Assembly: GCA_015039465.1 (NCBI GenBank)
Contig: MU130495.1
Coordinates: 175,895-187,122 of the forward strand
Direction of reading: 5' to 3'
Source: Phlegmacium glaucopus
Lineage: Eukaryota; Basidiomycota; Agaricomycetes; Agaricales; Cortinariaceae
Length of the DNA: 11,228 bases
In this document: piece after piece, positions 1-7,428 of the stretch
Position numbering within the stretch: the first letter of the stretch is position 1
Layout of the letters: each line of letters opens with the position of its first letter
The notes under the pieces: model-generated
Databases searched by the model: none
Told to the model about the DNA's origin: nothing
What the model saw: only the letters and a program-made list of their open reading frames with translations
Position numbers and translations under genes: made by a program

Positions 1-387
1 CAAAGCCTTTAACATAATGGGAGACGTGGCTGATGCGTCCATAAACGGGCCGTTCTTGAAATGATGGGCCAAAGATGCGATCAAACGCAAGCCGATGACC
101 GATGCGAATAGTAGATTGATCGCTTTGTTGTATCACTAGCCAAGGGACAAACGGATGGTAGATGGTAAGGAGCATGTCGATAGTGTAAATGATAGACAAC
201 ATAGTGGAAGACATTGAGGATATGATGAGCGATGAGGATGATATCGTTGAACGAATGGATTTGTTGACCAGGAACACGATTCAGGGCCGCTTCCAAAATA
301 GGTAAGCAAATTCAAAGTCCGCTTATTTTCATGATGGCGACTTTTAAGCTTTGTTCTCACGCTACCAATCAGTATTGGTGCGCGACA
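1..387 (-). mobile_element. Partial copy of the 1.36-kb non-coding repeat (element B'), start end only
   Basis: This stretch is the reverse complement of 1705-2092 at roughly 95% identity by eye (about 17 substitutions and one 1-base indel). Read on the minus strand it begins at 387 with TGTCGCGCACC, matching TGTTGCGCACC at the start of the other copy. It lies directly against the RNase H coding sequence of the gypsy element, whose frame is lost at the junction. The expected 5-bp target duplication next to it would be 388-392 (gcgac on plus), but the far end lies beyond the window, so this cannot be confirmed. No credible coding sequence is present; the short open frames here are not conserved as protein. 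It is probably the beginning of an LTR or similar repeat unit. Confidence 0.8.
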
Positions 388-580
388 GCGACAGGATGGA
401 TTTCTCCATCGGAATCACAGATGGAAAGGATAGCTGCTAAAGCGTAGTCGGATGCGTCAGTTTCCACAATGATAGGACAGTTTGGCTTCCAGTGTGTCAA
501 CACCGGAGCGGAAATAAAAGCCTCCTTGAGAGTTTTAAAAGCAAGGCGACAACTGTCATCAAAAACCCACGGAATGTTTT
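388..580 (-). pseudogene. pol: RNase H domain fragment of gypsy pol (5' part only)
   Basis: After a frame break near 574-580 the minus strand continues in another frame with IPWVFDD, then ETDASDYALAA (432-464), then GEIHPVA before meeting the inverted repeat. The TDASD motif carries the first catalytic aspartate of the RNase H fold found directly after RT in Ty3/gypsy polyproteins. Only about 60 residues remain; the other catalytic residues and the whole integrase would lie downstream. The coding sequence ends abruptly at 388, where element B' begins, and the frame runs into a stop shortly inside the repeat. The frame change against the RT reading looks like a one-base indel. Confidence 0.85.
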
Positions 581-1315
581 CTGGGTGAGACGAGTCAACG
601 GAACCACAATATCAGAATAGTTGTGGATGAAACGTCTGTAAAAATTAGCAAAACCGAGGAAGGACTGAACATCTTTGACTTTCCGAGGTTCCGGCCAGTC
701 TTGAATGACTTGGACTTTTGCCAGATCCATAGAAAGGCCATCAGGACCGATCATGTGACCCAGGTACTCAACGGAATCGGAGTGGAAAACACATTTCTTA
801 CCATTGGCGAAGAGATTATTATCTCGAAGCTGTCGGAGGACTTTGGAGACATGTTTGATGTGATCTTTTTCGTTGATGGAGAAGATGAGGATGTTGTCCA
901 GATAGATGATTACGAACACATCTAAAAGGTCAGCAAAAATAGTGTTAAGGAATCTTTGAAAACCGCCAGGGGCGTTGGTAAGTCCAAACGGCATGACAAG
1001 CCACTCGAAGGAGCCATAGCGGGTACGGAAAGCAGTCTTCCACTCGTCTCCGGTGGCAATCCGGACGAGATGGTAGGCATGCTTTAAGTCAATTTTAGTA
1101 AAGATCCCAGATTTGTGGGGAGCATCAAGTAAATCGGAAACAAGAGGTAAAGGGTACTTGTCTTTCTGAGTGATGGCATTGAGTTTTCGGAAGTCAACAC
1201 AAAGCCGTAGTGACCTGTCCTTCTTCTTGATAAACAGGACGGGTGCTCCGAATGGAGACTTTGAAGGCCGGATGAAACCCATGTTTAGGTGCTCGTCAAT
1301 GAACTCTCGGAGCAT
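580..1315 (-). pseudogene. pol: Ty3/gypsy reverse transcriptase domain, YLDN at the active site
   Basis: The open frame starts with [10 protein letters not shown] and holds the usual RT blocks in order: [53 protein letters not shown] (first catalytic Asp), [24 protein letters not shown], then [18 protein letters not shown] and the thumb motif [14 protein letters not shown]. It would copy element RNA into cDNA in cytoplasmic particles. The normal YxDD box reads YLDN here (893-904), so one metal-binding aspartate is replaced by asparagine. The frame breaks upstream at about 1315-1330, where the linker reading ends at GPIYPLS, consistent with a small net deletion, and downstream near 574-580. 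Family assignment is very secure; the copy is very probably inactive. Confidence 0.95.
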
Positions 1316-1317
1316 AC

Positions 1318-1704
1318 GGAAAGTGGATAAATCGGACCCAAAGGGGGTTTCACAGACTCATCAATTTCGATTTTTAGGTCATACTCTCGATGAGCCACTA
1401 GAGTGTTAGCTTTACCCTTTGAAAAGATGTCCGAAAATTCATGGTATATTTCCGGAACACCCTCCAAGTCAGAATTGGAAGATGTGGTGGAGGCTGCAGC
1501 GGAACGGCTAGCAGCCTCGACCAGATCATGAACGGAAATAGAAAAGCATTGTGCTCCTTCGGAACGGATGGACCTCATGAAAGCTGCAGCAGACACTAAG
1601 GCAATTTTAGGAGCTGTCAATGGTTTTGGAACAAATGGAATATCAGAAAGAGGTTCCGGAATATTATTGACAGGTATTTCAACATTTGATTTCGCGGAAA
1701 CCGT
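1318..1704 (-). pseudogene. pol: Protease-RT linker and start of RT (gypsy pol, second half)
   Basis: On the minus strand this frame runs from TVSAKSNVEIPV through a proline-rich linker (NNIPEPLSDIPFVPKPL), the stretch IALVSAAAFMRS, and then VPEIYHEFSDIFSKGKAN and [17 protein letters not shown]. The last blocks precede the RT palm in basidiomycete-type gypsy elements. An apparent methionine start about 20 codons further upstream lies inside element B and is not a real start: those codons are read from the inserted repeat. The frame is lost at about 1315-1330 and RT continues in another frame. The first codons (ACG GTT) coincide with the target duplication of the insertion at 1705. Confidence 0.88.
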
Positions 1705-3061
1705 TGTTGCGCACCAATACTGATTGGTAGCGTGAGAACAAAGCTTAAAAGTCGCCATCATGAAAATAAGCGGACTTTGAATTTGCTTACCTATTTTGGA
1801 AGTGGCCCTGAATCGCGTTCCTGGTCAACAAAACCATTCGTTCAACAATAACCTCCTCATCACTCATCATATCCTCAATGTCCTCCACTATGTTGTCTAT
1901 CATTTACACTATCGACATGCTCCTTAACATCTACCATCCGTTTGTCCCTTGGCTAGTGATACAACAAAGCGATCAATCTACTATTCGCATCGGTCATCGG
2001 CTCGCGTTTGATCGTATCTTTGGTCCATCATTTCAAGAACGGCCCCTTTATGGACACATCAGCCTACATCTCCCATTATGTCAAAGGCTTTGTCATTGTT
2101 GTTGTGGCTATGGACCCACAAGTCTTCGCCTCAGCTATCTATCTTGCCATACCTCGCTCCTGGATCTCACTCAGTCCCCTATCCTCACTCATCTACCTCT
2201 TATCTTATCATTCACTGCCAAAACCATCATTCACGCGGTACCTGAAGCCTTCCCACCCTCTTTATGACAATTTAGGAAGTCCAGGAGGATCACGACTAAG
2301 CAGGAATTGCAGATGAATCAGCAGCAGAGGATTATTCTCGCAGAGTGTCAAGTGTTATCAAGGCTGCGCGACATGGGACCATGGGCAAGTAGTGTTTTCT
2401 CGGGAACAAGGCTGCGCCTTTCAAGTGTTGACTCAGGACCTTTCACATTTTTGACATGACCACACGCCTATGGAGTCGATATATTTTTGCTATTGGACTA
2501 TGTACACTGCCTTCTCTTCTTTTCTCTCGCACTTTGACACTTTACAGATTTTTTTACTGTTCCTTCTTCTTTTCCATTGTTCTTTTCTTCTCGCAGCTGT
2601 CATCTCTTCATCTTTCTTCCTTTGACAGCACATACTTCTTTTCTTTTTATTGTTCTACATAGCCTCATCCTTAGGGTATAAATACTGCTCTTTTGTACCA
2701 GGATAGGTAGTTCAGTTCAATTCATTCTTACCCCCCACTTTCATCATCTCAGTGGAATTCCAGTGAATTCCTCCCTTAAGTTCGCTTTTCTTGCCCCTTA
2801 CTGTCAATCTATCCCCTATCCCTCAACCGCTATAGTCTTACTGAAGACTCTCTCTTGCTCATCCTCATCCTCGTCTTATACCTCATTCATCTTCCAAGAC
2901 CTTCATCCTCCTCCTTCTCTTCTCTATTCTTTCCTCTAACCTCTGTGTGTTAAAAGTCAAGGTTATACCTTCCCTAAACGAACAACAGGGAGTCTCTTGA
3001 CCTAAGGTCTGGTCCACTGCTCTCTGGTTGGTGTTTATATACAACAACAACAACAATTTAT
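1705..3061 (+). mobile_element. 1357-bp non-coding insertion (element B), probable solo LTR-like repeat
   Basis: The insertion starts TGTTGCGCACC and ends CAATTTAT. It is flanked by accgt (1700-1704) and accat (3062-3066), a 5-bp target duplication with one CpG-type change. Removing the insert plus one copy joins the two halves of the gypsy linker in one frame (MSN followed by TVSAK), which fixes the borders independently. Length, the 5-bp duplication, a TG start, a TATA box at 2677 and a pyrimidine-rich region after it all suggest a solo LTR. Against that, the end is not the usual CA; the last CA is in the short CAA run (3041-3056). The first 388 bases recur inverted at 1-387. No convincing protein is encoded; open frames at 1878-2316 show no recognisable domain. 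Confidence 0.82.
2677..2684 (+). promoter_or_regulatory. TATA box inside element B
   Basis: TATAAATA follows cttaggg and precedes a cytosine/thymine-rich tract with short repeats of cctcatcctc (about 2700-2940). If element B is an LTR, this would mark the U3/R promoter about 970 bases from its start. The motif is seen; its activity is inferred. Confidence 0.5.
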
Positions 3062-3228
3062 ACCATATTAGACATAGTAATGTCAGATACCGAAACGGGT
3101 GCCTTGGCGGAAACGGAAACGGGAACTGGAAGGATAACTATACGGTCTCAGAAAGTTACACTGCTATCGACCCAGTCAATCAACGGATTATGTTGGGTGA
3201 GCCAGTCAAGCCTGAGTACAGCAGGAAA
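3062..3228 (-). pseudogene. pol: Protease C-terminus and first half of the gypsy linker
   Basis: In a frame shifted from the protease reading, the minus strand gives DFPAVLRLDWLTQHNPLIDW, the block that closes the protease domain in this family (normally with G before LDW; here R). It continues to DSSVTF, then an in-frame TGA, and in the same frame PVPVSVSAKAPVSVSDITMS up to the insertion at 3061. The TGA stands where the frame would fit CGA (Arg), so it is explained by a CpG transition. The linker continues at 1704 on the other side of element B. Confidence 0.85.
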
Positions 3229-3594
3229 ATCAGAATCCAGCTTGGTTAATAAAAACCGGATTTTGTGGACAGTTACCACAAGAGAACTGAACGGAAACAA
3301 CTGTAGCATGTGTAATCATGCCCGGAGATGAGCCATCAATAAGATGGAGTGTCATCAGAGAAGTCAGAAAAATAGGAAAATCATTGGACTTCGCATAATG
3401 CTCATCCATGAAACAGTGAGTGGAACCACTGTCAATAAAGGCGGAAAAATCGAGATTCGGAAAAGTAAGAGAAAGAAGAGAAACAAAAACTGCACGGGTA
3501 TCAGGAGAGATGATTGCATTTAGGACTGCAACCAATTCAGCACAGGGGCTCTCGCAATTCACCGTCTGTGCTGAGACCAGTGAATTGCTTAGTC
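3229..3594 (-). pseudogene. pol: Aspartic protease of gypsy pol
   Basis: The minus-strand frame carries FSAFIDSGSTHCFMD with the catalytic DSG at 3419-3433, followed by the usual flap-side sequence LIDGSSPG and the strand VVSVQF. A retropepsin-like enzyme of this kind matures Gag-Pol as a homodimer. The frame opens directly behind the gag stop and lies at -1 relative to gag; no start codon is needed if it is made as a Gag-Pol fusion. It stops at TGA about codon 110 (INQAGF then stop) because of a frame break near 3225-3240. The end of the domain continues in another frame. Confidence 0.9.
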
Positions 3595-4715
3595 TTTTTT
3601 CTTCTCCGAAACTGAGTCCTTTGGCTTAGCCAGAATGGACTCGGAAGCAGAATCAGAAACGTTAGAGGCTCGGCCTTTAGCGGAGCTTGCCTTGGCAAGG
3701 TTACAGTCAGGAACACGATGACCGGGCTTGCCACAAAAAAGACAGAGATTATTATCTATGCGGCATTGCCTTTCTTGCTGGGTAAGTCTACCCTGCGAGT
3801 CCAGCTTGCCAACTAGATTAGGTTTTGGAGGAGTGGAAGCGGAAATCTTACCGGAGTCTGCGGGCTTAACGGATTTTTGATCCGAAGGCCGAGACTGTTT
3901 TCCGGAATTGGAAGAAGGATTGGAAGAGGGTATGGAGGAGGATGAAGAAGGAGCAGGAGCCTTCAGGGGATTTTGGCGTTGTTGCGGGACTGGTTCCCGA
4001 GAACGTTCTTGCATACGTTCCCAGTGTCGAGCATCGGCATTTTGAGCTTTTGTTGTAATGCGGCCATGGTCCGAGGCTTGCCATCACCTTTGGTAATTTC
4101 ATCCTTGAGTCGGGAAGGTAAACCTTCGTAAAACCTATACCTGAGAGCAGAATCGCCCCAAGAGCAGCAGACTGCCAAAGAGGTGAACCGGACTAAGTAT
4201 TCGGAGATATGTTGGCCATCCTTCATTCGGAGAGTCATGAGCTTGTGTTCTACGTCGGCGGATTTGTCGAAAGGACCGAAGTTGGACTGAAGCTTGCTGA
4301 CGAAGAGATCCCAATCTTCAAGCCAGGGCGGAGGATCTTTGGTGAGTCCAGAGATTCCAGGTTCGAACCATTCCTGAGCAACGTCACGGAGATAGGACAA
4401 AGCAAAAGTTACTCGCTTGGAGTCATCTCGGAACGTGTCGGAAGAGCTCTGAAAATAGAGCTTGCACTGGAAAAGAAAAGCTTTCAGTTTCTTAGGGTCC
4501 TTACCCGTGAAGTGTTCGGGCTCTCTAAGTCTGCCAGCCGAATTGGACTTGGCTGAAGATTTCCCGAGGGAATTTAAAGCGGAAACAAGTTCATTGATGT
4601 GAATAGATGGAGACTCAACTTCTTCCGTAGCACTCCGAGGTTCGTCAATGTGACTAGCCTCTTCGACTACATCGGGAATGGGAGTCTGCCTGGTGGGGGT
4701 GTTTTCTTGTGACAT
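3589..4715 (-). pseudogene. gag: Gag (capsid plus zinc knuckle), one internal frameshift
   Basis: The likely start is the ATG at 4715 (MSQENTPTRQ); an upstream in-frame ATG at 4769 lies in the leader. A retrotransposon Gag domain follows, recognised by FTGKDPKKLKAFLFQCKLYF, YLRDVAQEWFEP, SEYLVRFTSLA and YEGLPSRLKDEI. Near 4041-4055, within a short A-rich stretch, the frame shifts by one base; the downstream frame has ARHWERMQ, a Ser/Pro/Lys-rich basic region, and a CX2CX4HX4C zinc knuckle (CLFCGKPGHRVPDC, 3703-3744) that would bind the element's RNA. The frame ends at TAA (3589-3591), four bases beyond a run of six A. The mature protein would form the virus-like particle. Confidence 0.92.
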
Positions 4716-4800
4716 ATCTTCTTGTATTGGTAACGGATTTTTGGATTTGAATTTGGAACAAGTTAGCATAGAAGGAGTGGGTTGAGAAGTTTGAATATAC

Positions 4801-5373
4801 TGTTAAGTTCAAGAACTCTGTTCCGGAATATCGGACGGAGTGTCGGAACGGAACCACGGAATGGAATAGGACTTAGCCTCAGCTTATGTGCTGTGCTACC
4901 CAGAACCTTTGTGTCCTGATTTCGGAGAGTAAACGGGGACGGAGCGGGACCGGAAGTTGCAGAGAACTCAGGGGTAGAATAAGAGAGGGAAACTAAGTTG
5001 ATATTTGAACTGAGGGAAAACATACAAGTTTCGAGTACTTAAATAAATAAAGGAATAGCAACTGAAATATAAAAGATAAATATAAGTGCTGCGTTCTGCT
5101 CCCGGAGAAGGTCCTGCATTCTTGGGTGAATAATCCATAGTGGGTATGCTGACTGATGGTGGGAAGGATGATGACAAAGAATAGTGGTGGTGGCGAAGAA
5201 GTGGTAATGGGTTTGGAGTATAGACGGAGGAACCGGAATGTCACGGAAATGTCTTGGAGTTGAACATAGGAAGAGTAGTTCGGGATATAAGGGGAAGGCA
5301 CTGTATGGAGTACGGACTGCCGGAGACAGCTCCAATGGAGCTGGACCAGAGTAACGTATGACGGAATGTAACA
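4801..5373 (-). repeat. LTR of the gypsy element (5' LTR, 573 bp)
   Basis: On the minus strand it starts TGTTACATTCCG and ends CTTAACA, giving the canonical TG...CA ends and a perfect 5-bp terminal inverted repeat TGTTA/TAACA. It lies 85 bases upstream of the gag ATG. An AT-rich block at about 5040-5085 (tatatttat on minus) could hold the promoter. A 15-base imperfect palindrome (AGCTCCA-A-TGGAGCT, 5328-5342) is near its start. No second copy is in the window, so the borders rest on terminal motifs and position; no primer-binding site could be recognised. Confidence 0.75.
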
Positions 5374-5650
5374 CAAGGTAAGTTTTTTTTTTCATAGTTT
5401 ATGAAGTAACTATTTTTTTTCTATGATTTAGGTTATAAATCAACTTGTTTAGCCCTACAACCACCTATTTCAATCAACAACTGCCCTTTTTGGAATGCTG
5501 ATCAGTGTTGTTTGGGCCCAGGTAAGTGTTTTCAGTTCTTCTTTCTTTTTTTATGAAGCAACTTTTTCTTTTATGATTTAGGTTATAAATTAAGTCAGTT
5601 AGCCCCACAACCACCCATTTCGACCAGAACATGCATTACACCCAGCCACC
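5374..5650 (+). repeat. Tandem duplication of an intron/exon-like module
   Basis: Two direct copies, offset by about 144-150 bases, each start with GGTAAGT, pass through a T-rich tract with ttatgaag.aact and end in tatgatttag, then ggttataaat and agccc.acaaccacc. Each T-rich part looks like a short intron (5378-5431 and 5522-5581: GTAAGT donor, TTTAG acceptor). The 90-base piece between them is open in one frame (starting YKSTCLALQPPIS) and joins in phase to the next piece (YKLSQLAPQPPIS). This may be a duplicated exon of a host or transposon gene cut by the gypsy insertion, but the CTRAY branch motif is missing and I recognise no domain. A non-coding repeat remains possible. Confidence 0.5.
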
Positions 5651-6175
5651 ACCCTGTTTCACCACCTGTTTATGCCAACGAGCACCTGTTTAGGCCAATG
5701 AATGTGCATTACACCCAACCACCACCCCTTTAGACCGATGAGCACCTGTTTAGGCCAACAAACACACATTACACCCAACCACCACTAGTGTTCACCAAGG
5801 GTATGCCAACCTGTGTGGGTTTTTGAGGTGAATAAGCATGGGGTACAGGTATGGGTATGGATTCCTGTACCTGCAATGTTTAAAATGAGCCCAGGAGCAT
5901 CCAAAATGAACCAGAATTCAATGAGATATTGCTAAAACATTGTTTTTAGCATATCTTAACCATTTCCTGTTGGTTTTGGATGCTCAAGGTCACATTTTTT
6001 TGCAGAAAAATAAGTGGGTTATGGGTACAGGTACACAGGGGTATGGGTATGGGTAAGGTCCAGCATACCCGCAGGTTATCTATGGTGATCACTAACTACC
6101 ACCCTGTTTAGGCTGACGATTAGCCAATGAACATGCATTATACTCCATCACCACCCCATTTCACCTAACCACCAC
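5632..6175 (+). repeat. Minisatellite of about 60-75 bp units, split by a MITE
   Basis: Units begin near 5632, 5705, 5766 and 6134 with the motif gcattacaccca.ccaccacc and contain gagcacctgtttaggccaa. Unit lengths are about 73 and 61 bases; the third is interrupted at 5787 by the inserted hairpin element and resumes at 6093. The fourth is diverged. The first unit follows in frame from the exon-like module at 5582, but a stop occurs in the second unit, so coding potential is weak. Confidence 0.7.
5788..6092. mobile_element. 305-bp hairpin MITE with TA target sites
   Basis: The ends are GTGTTCACCA at the left and TGGTGATCAC at the right (9 of 10 matching as inverted repeats), each bordered by TA (5786-5787 and 6093-6094). 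Further inward, gggtatgc pairs with gcataccc, and a long imperfect palindrome runs from GAGCATCCAAAA (5895) to TTTTGGATGCTC (5985) with its axis near 5940. It also carries repeats of gggtatgggta. It encodes nothing. TA duplication fits a Tc1/mariner-type mobiliser, but no transposase is present to link it to. It sits inside the minisatellite, which continues on both sides. Confidence 0.72.
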
Positions 6176-6335
6176 TATTTACTGTGTACATATACTAGAT
6201 AATTCTGTATTCTAATACTAGCCAAATATATGTTTTTTATCAATTCTCTTTTGTGTTTAAACATCTACATAACTTTCTTATTGACATGAGTGTGTAGTAT
6301 ATGAGTATATAGATGGCTACAATGATGTGCCTTCA
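6176..6335. other. AT-rich spacer without recognised feature
   Basis: This segment is AT-rich, has no convincing open frame on either strand, and I found no repeat or RNA gene in it. Confidence 0.5.
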
Positions 6336-6428
6336 GGTGCAGAGCAGTATGAACAATGAGACCCAAGGTACCAAGCAGTATGAACAATTAGCTCTATGGT
6401 ACAGAGCAGTTTGGAACAGTTCTGAAGT
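6336..6428 (+). repeat. Three tandem copies of a 31-bp repeat
   Basis: Units start at 6336, 6367 and 6398, each ggt.c(a)gagcagtatgaaca-like, with an exact 31-base spacing. The third copy is the most diverged (agcagtttggaaca). No coding frame is kept, since 31 is not a multiple of three. Confidence 0.75.
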
Positions 6429-6660
6429 ATGACAGGTTATATTTTTCATGCTAGTCTATATTTTTAGGGACCCTTGCTATGGTCGAGCATAAGTATGGCC
6501 CGAACCCAGAACCACTGATGTGGCACATCAAAACTACTGTTTCTGATCAAATCAATGCCAGGCATCGCTGTAGATAGAGCTATACCAAAATTAGAATAAC
6601 ATTTTTGATTTTTTTTATGTCAGTAGCTCAATTTTATTCAATTTTCTCTGGGATTTGGTC
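6429..6660. other. Spacer without recognised feature
   Basis: AT-rich sequence with a T-run near 6602-6618. The fragment tagggaccc.tgctat at about 6467 resembles tagggacccatgctat at about 7206, too short to call a repeat. I see no gene. Confidence 0.4.
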
Positions 6661-6825
6661 TTCTGAACTATTGTAGTTCAAACCAGTTCAAACCAGCATC
6701 TTGACAGCTGAACCCTGAACTGAACCTGTAGGTTCAGTTCAGCTATTTTGCAGAACCATGAACTGAATTCTAGGTTCAGTTTGGGATGGTTTGGGTCTGA
6801 ACCACAAGTTCAGAACTGAACTTTT
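6661..6825. repeat. Cluster of TGAAC/GTTCA palindromes
   Basis: TGAAC or GTTCA occurs about 15 times in 165 bases, arranged as consecutive inverted repeats. The best is a perfect 13-bp stem, CTGAACTGAACCT (6715-6727) with its complement at 6730-6742 and a 2-base loop. Others are AACTGAA/TTCAGTT (6761-6767, 6775-6781) and TCTGAAC/GTTCAGA (6796-6802, 6808-6814). It could be a foldback repeat, a transposon end or a protein-binding array; the sequence does not decide. Confidence 0.7.
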
Positions 6826-6985
6826 CCATCACTAGCCAGTATTGAAGATCTCAAGGAAGCCATTCAAAGGTGAAGGTCATCATTCAAAGACATCATTGCT
6901 GACTCTCTAGATGTTTCTAAGGTCACAGGTAGGCAAGTGGTATATATATAAGTGCTGGTGCACAGATAAAGTTAACTCCTGGTAG

Positions 6986-7428
6986 TTTCAACAGCCTCTG
7001 GTGAAATTCTTCAATGGAGATCATGCACAAAGCATTAATCTTGAAGTCTGTTGGCTGCTGGACCCATGGAGATATATCTCATATTACTGGGAGGAGAACC
7101 CTAAGGAGCAGGTTTTGAGTGTTATATTACCATGTCCAGCTGGTAGTGAGTGCTGACAGCCTGTGATGTCAACCATTCATCAGCAAACTCCGATTTTTAT
7201 AGAGATAGGGACCCATGCTATACTTTACTATATTTTGCTATAACTCACTATGACAAAAAATCAGAGTTTGCTGATGTTCTGACTCCTATTAGCAACCATC
7301 ACACCTTCCTCATCACAAATGTCCTGCTGAACCTGCTGTCATCCTGGCTAGCTGAAGTCCAGAATGTTCATCTGTGGAGGGATATAGTTGCAGGACTGTA
7401 CAAACAACTCAAGAAACAGCCCACCTAA
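6986..7428 (+). pseudogene. Possible broken coding remnant, unknown family
   Basis: Two adjacent open stretches in different frames give protein-like sequence. The first, 6986-7156, includes WLLDPWRYISYYWEENPKEQ and ends PAGSEC-stop. The second, 7150-7428, opens at a GTG (no ATG) and includes EFADVLTPISNHHTFLITNV and LSSWLAEVQNVHLWRDIVAG, ending in TAA. A frameshift near 7150 could join them into one ancestral reading of about 145 codons. I do not recognise a domain. Upstream the frame meets a TAG at 6983. A near-perfect 19-base inverted repeat lies inside the second part. It may be a decayed transposon or gene fragment, or chance; confidence is low. Confidence 0.3.
7180..7274. repeat. Inverted repeat, 19-base arms with one mismatch
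   Basis: TCAGCAAACTCCGATTTTT (7180-7198) pairs with AAAAATCAGAGTTTGCTGA (7256-7274), leaving a loop of 57 bases rich in TATA and ACTAT. It may be a tiny foldback insertion within the 7150-7428 open frame. Confidence 0.65.

Larger units (their letters stand above)
388..5373 (-). mobile_element. Decayed Ty3/gypsy LTR retrotransposon (element A), interrupted and incomplete
   Basis: Reading the minus strand from right to left, the order is LTR (5373-4801), short leader, gag with a zinc knuckle, aspartic protease, linker, reverse transcriptase and the start of RNase H. This order is that of Ty3/gypsy (Metaviridae-type) elements. A 1357-bp insertion (1705-3061) separates protease from RT, and a second copy of the same repeat (1-387) cuts RNase H. 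The rest of RNase H, integrase and the second LTR are not in the window. At least five frame breaks and one in-frame stop make it non-functional. It lies against a duplicated intron/exon-like module at 5374, so it probably inserted into that repeat; the flanking five bases caagg (5374-5378) would be one target-site copy. Confidence 0.92.

Noticed and set aside
623..925. 100-codon plus-strand open frame
   Set aside because: It lies antisense to the well-supported reverse transcriptase and is its shadow.
1..2092. Composite transposon with long terminal inverted repeats capturing RT
   Set aside because: The gypsy frame closes perfectly across the right-hand repeat, so that repeat is an insertion into gypsy, not the arm of a larger element.
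1878..2316. Overlapping plus-strand open frames of 129 and 102 codons
   Set aside because: They lie in the repeat element B; the diverged copy at 1-387 does not keep the frame, and no domain is visible.
3041..3061. CAA-run tail of a LINE or SINE
   Set aside because: The 5-bp duplication, TG start and TATA box fit an LTR-type insertion better; no internal pol III boxes or RT of LINE type were seen. Not fully excluded.
4209..4556. 115-codon plus-strand open frame
   Set aside because: It is antisense to gag, which has clear family motifs.
4993..5395. Minus-strand open frames of 118-127 codons
   Set aside because: They lie in the LTR in overlapping frames and show no domain; LTRs of this family are non-coding.
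6661..6825. Hormone-receptor-type response elements (GTTCA half sites)
   Set aside because: Fungi lack nuclear receptors of that class; the motif density is better explained by a foldback repeat.
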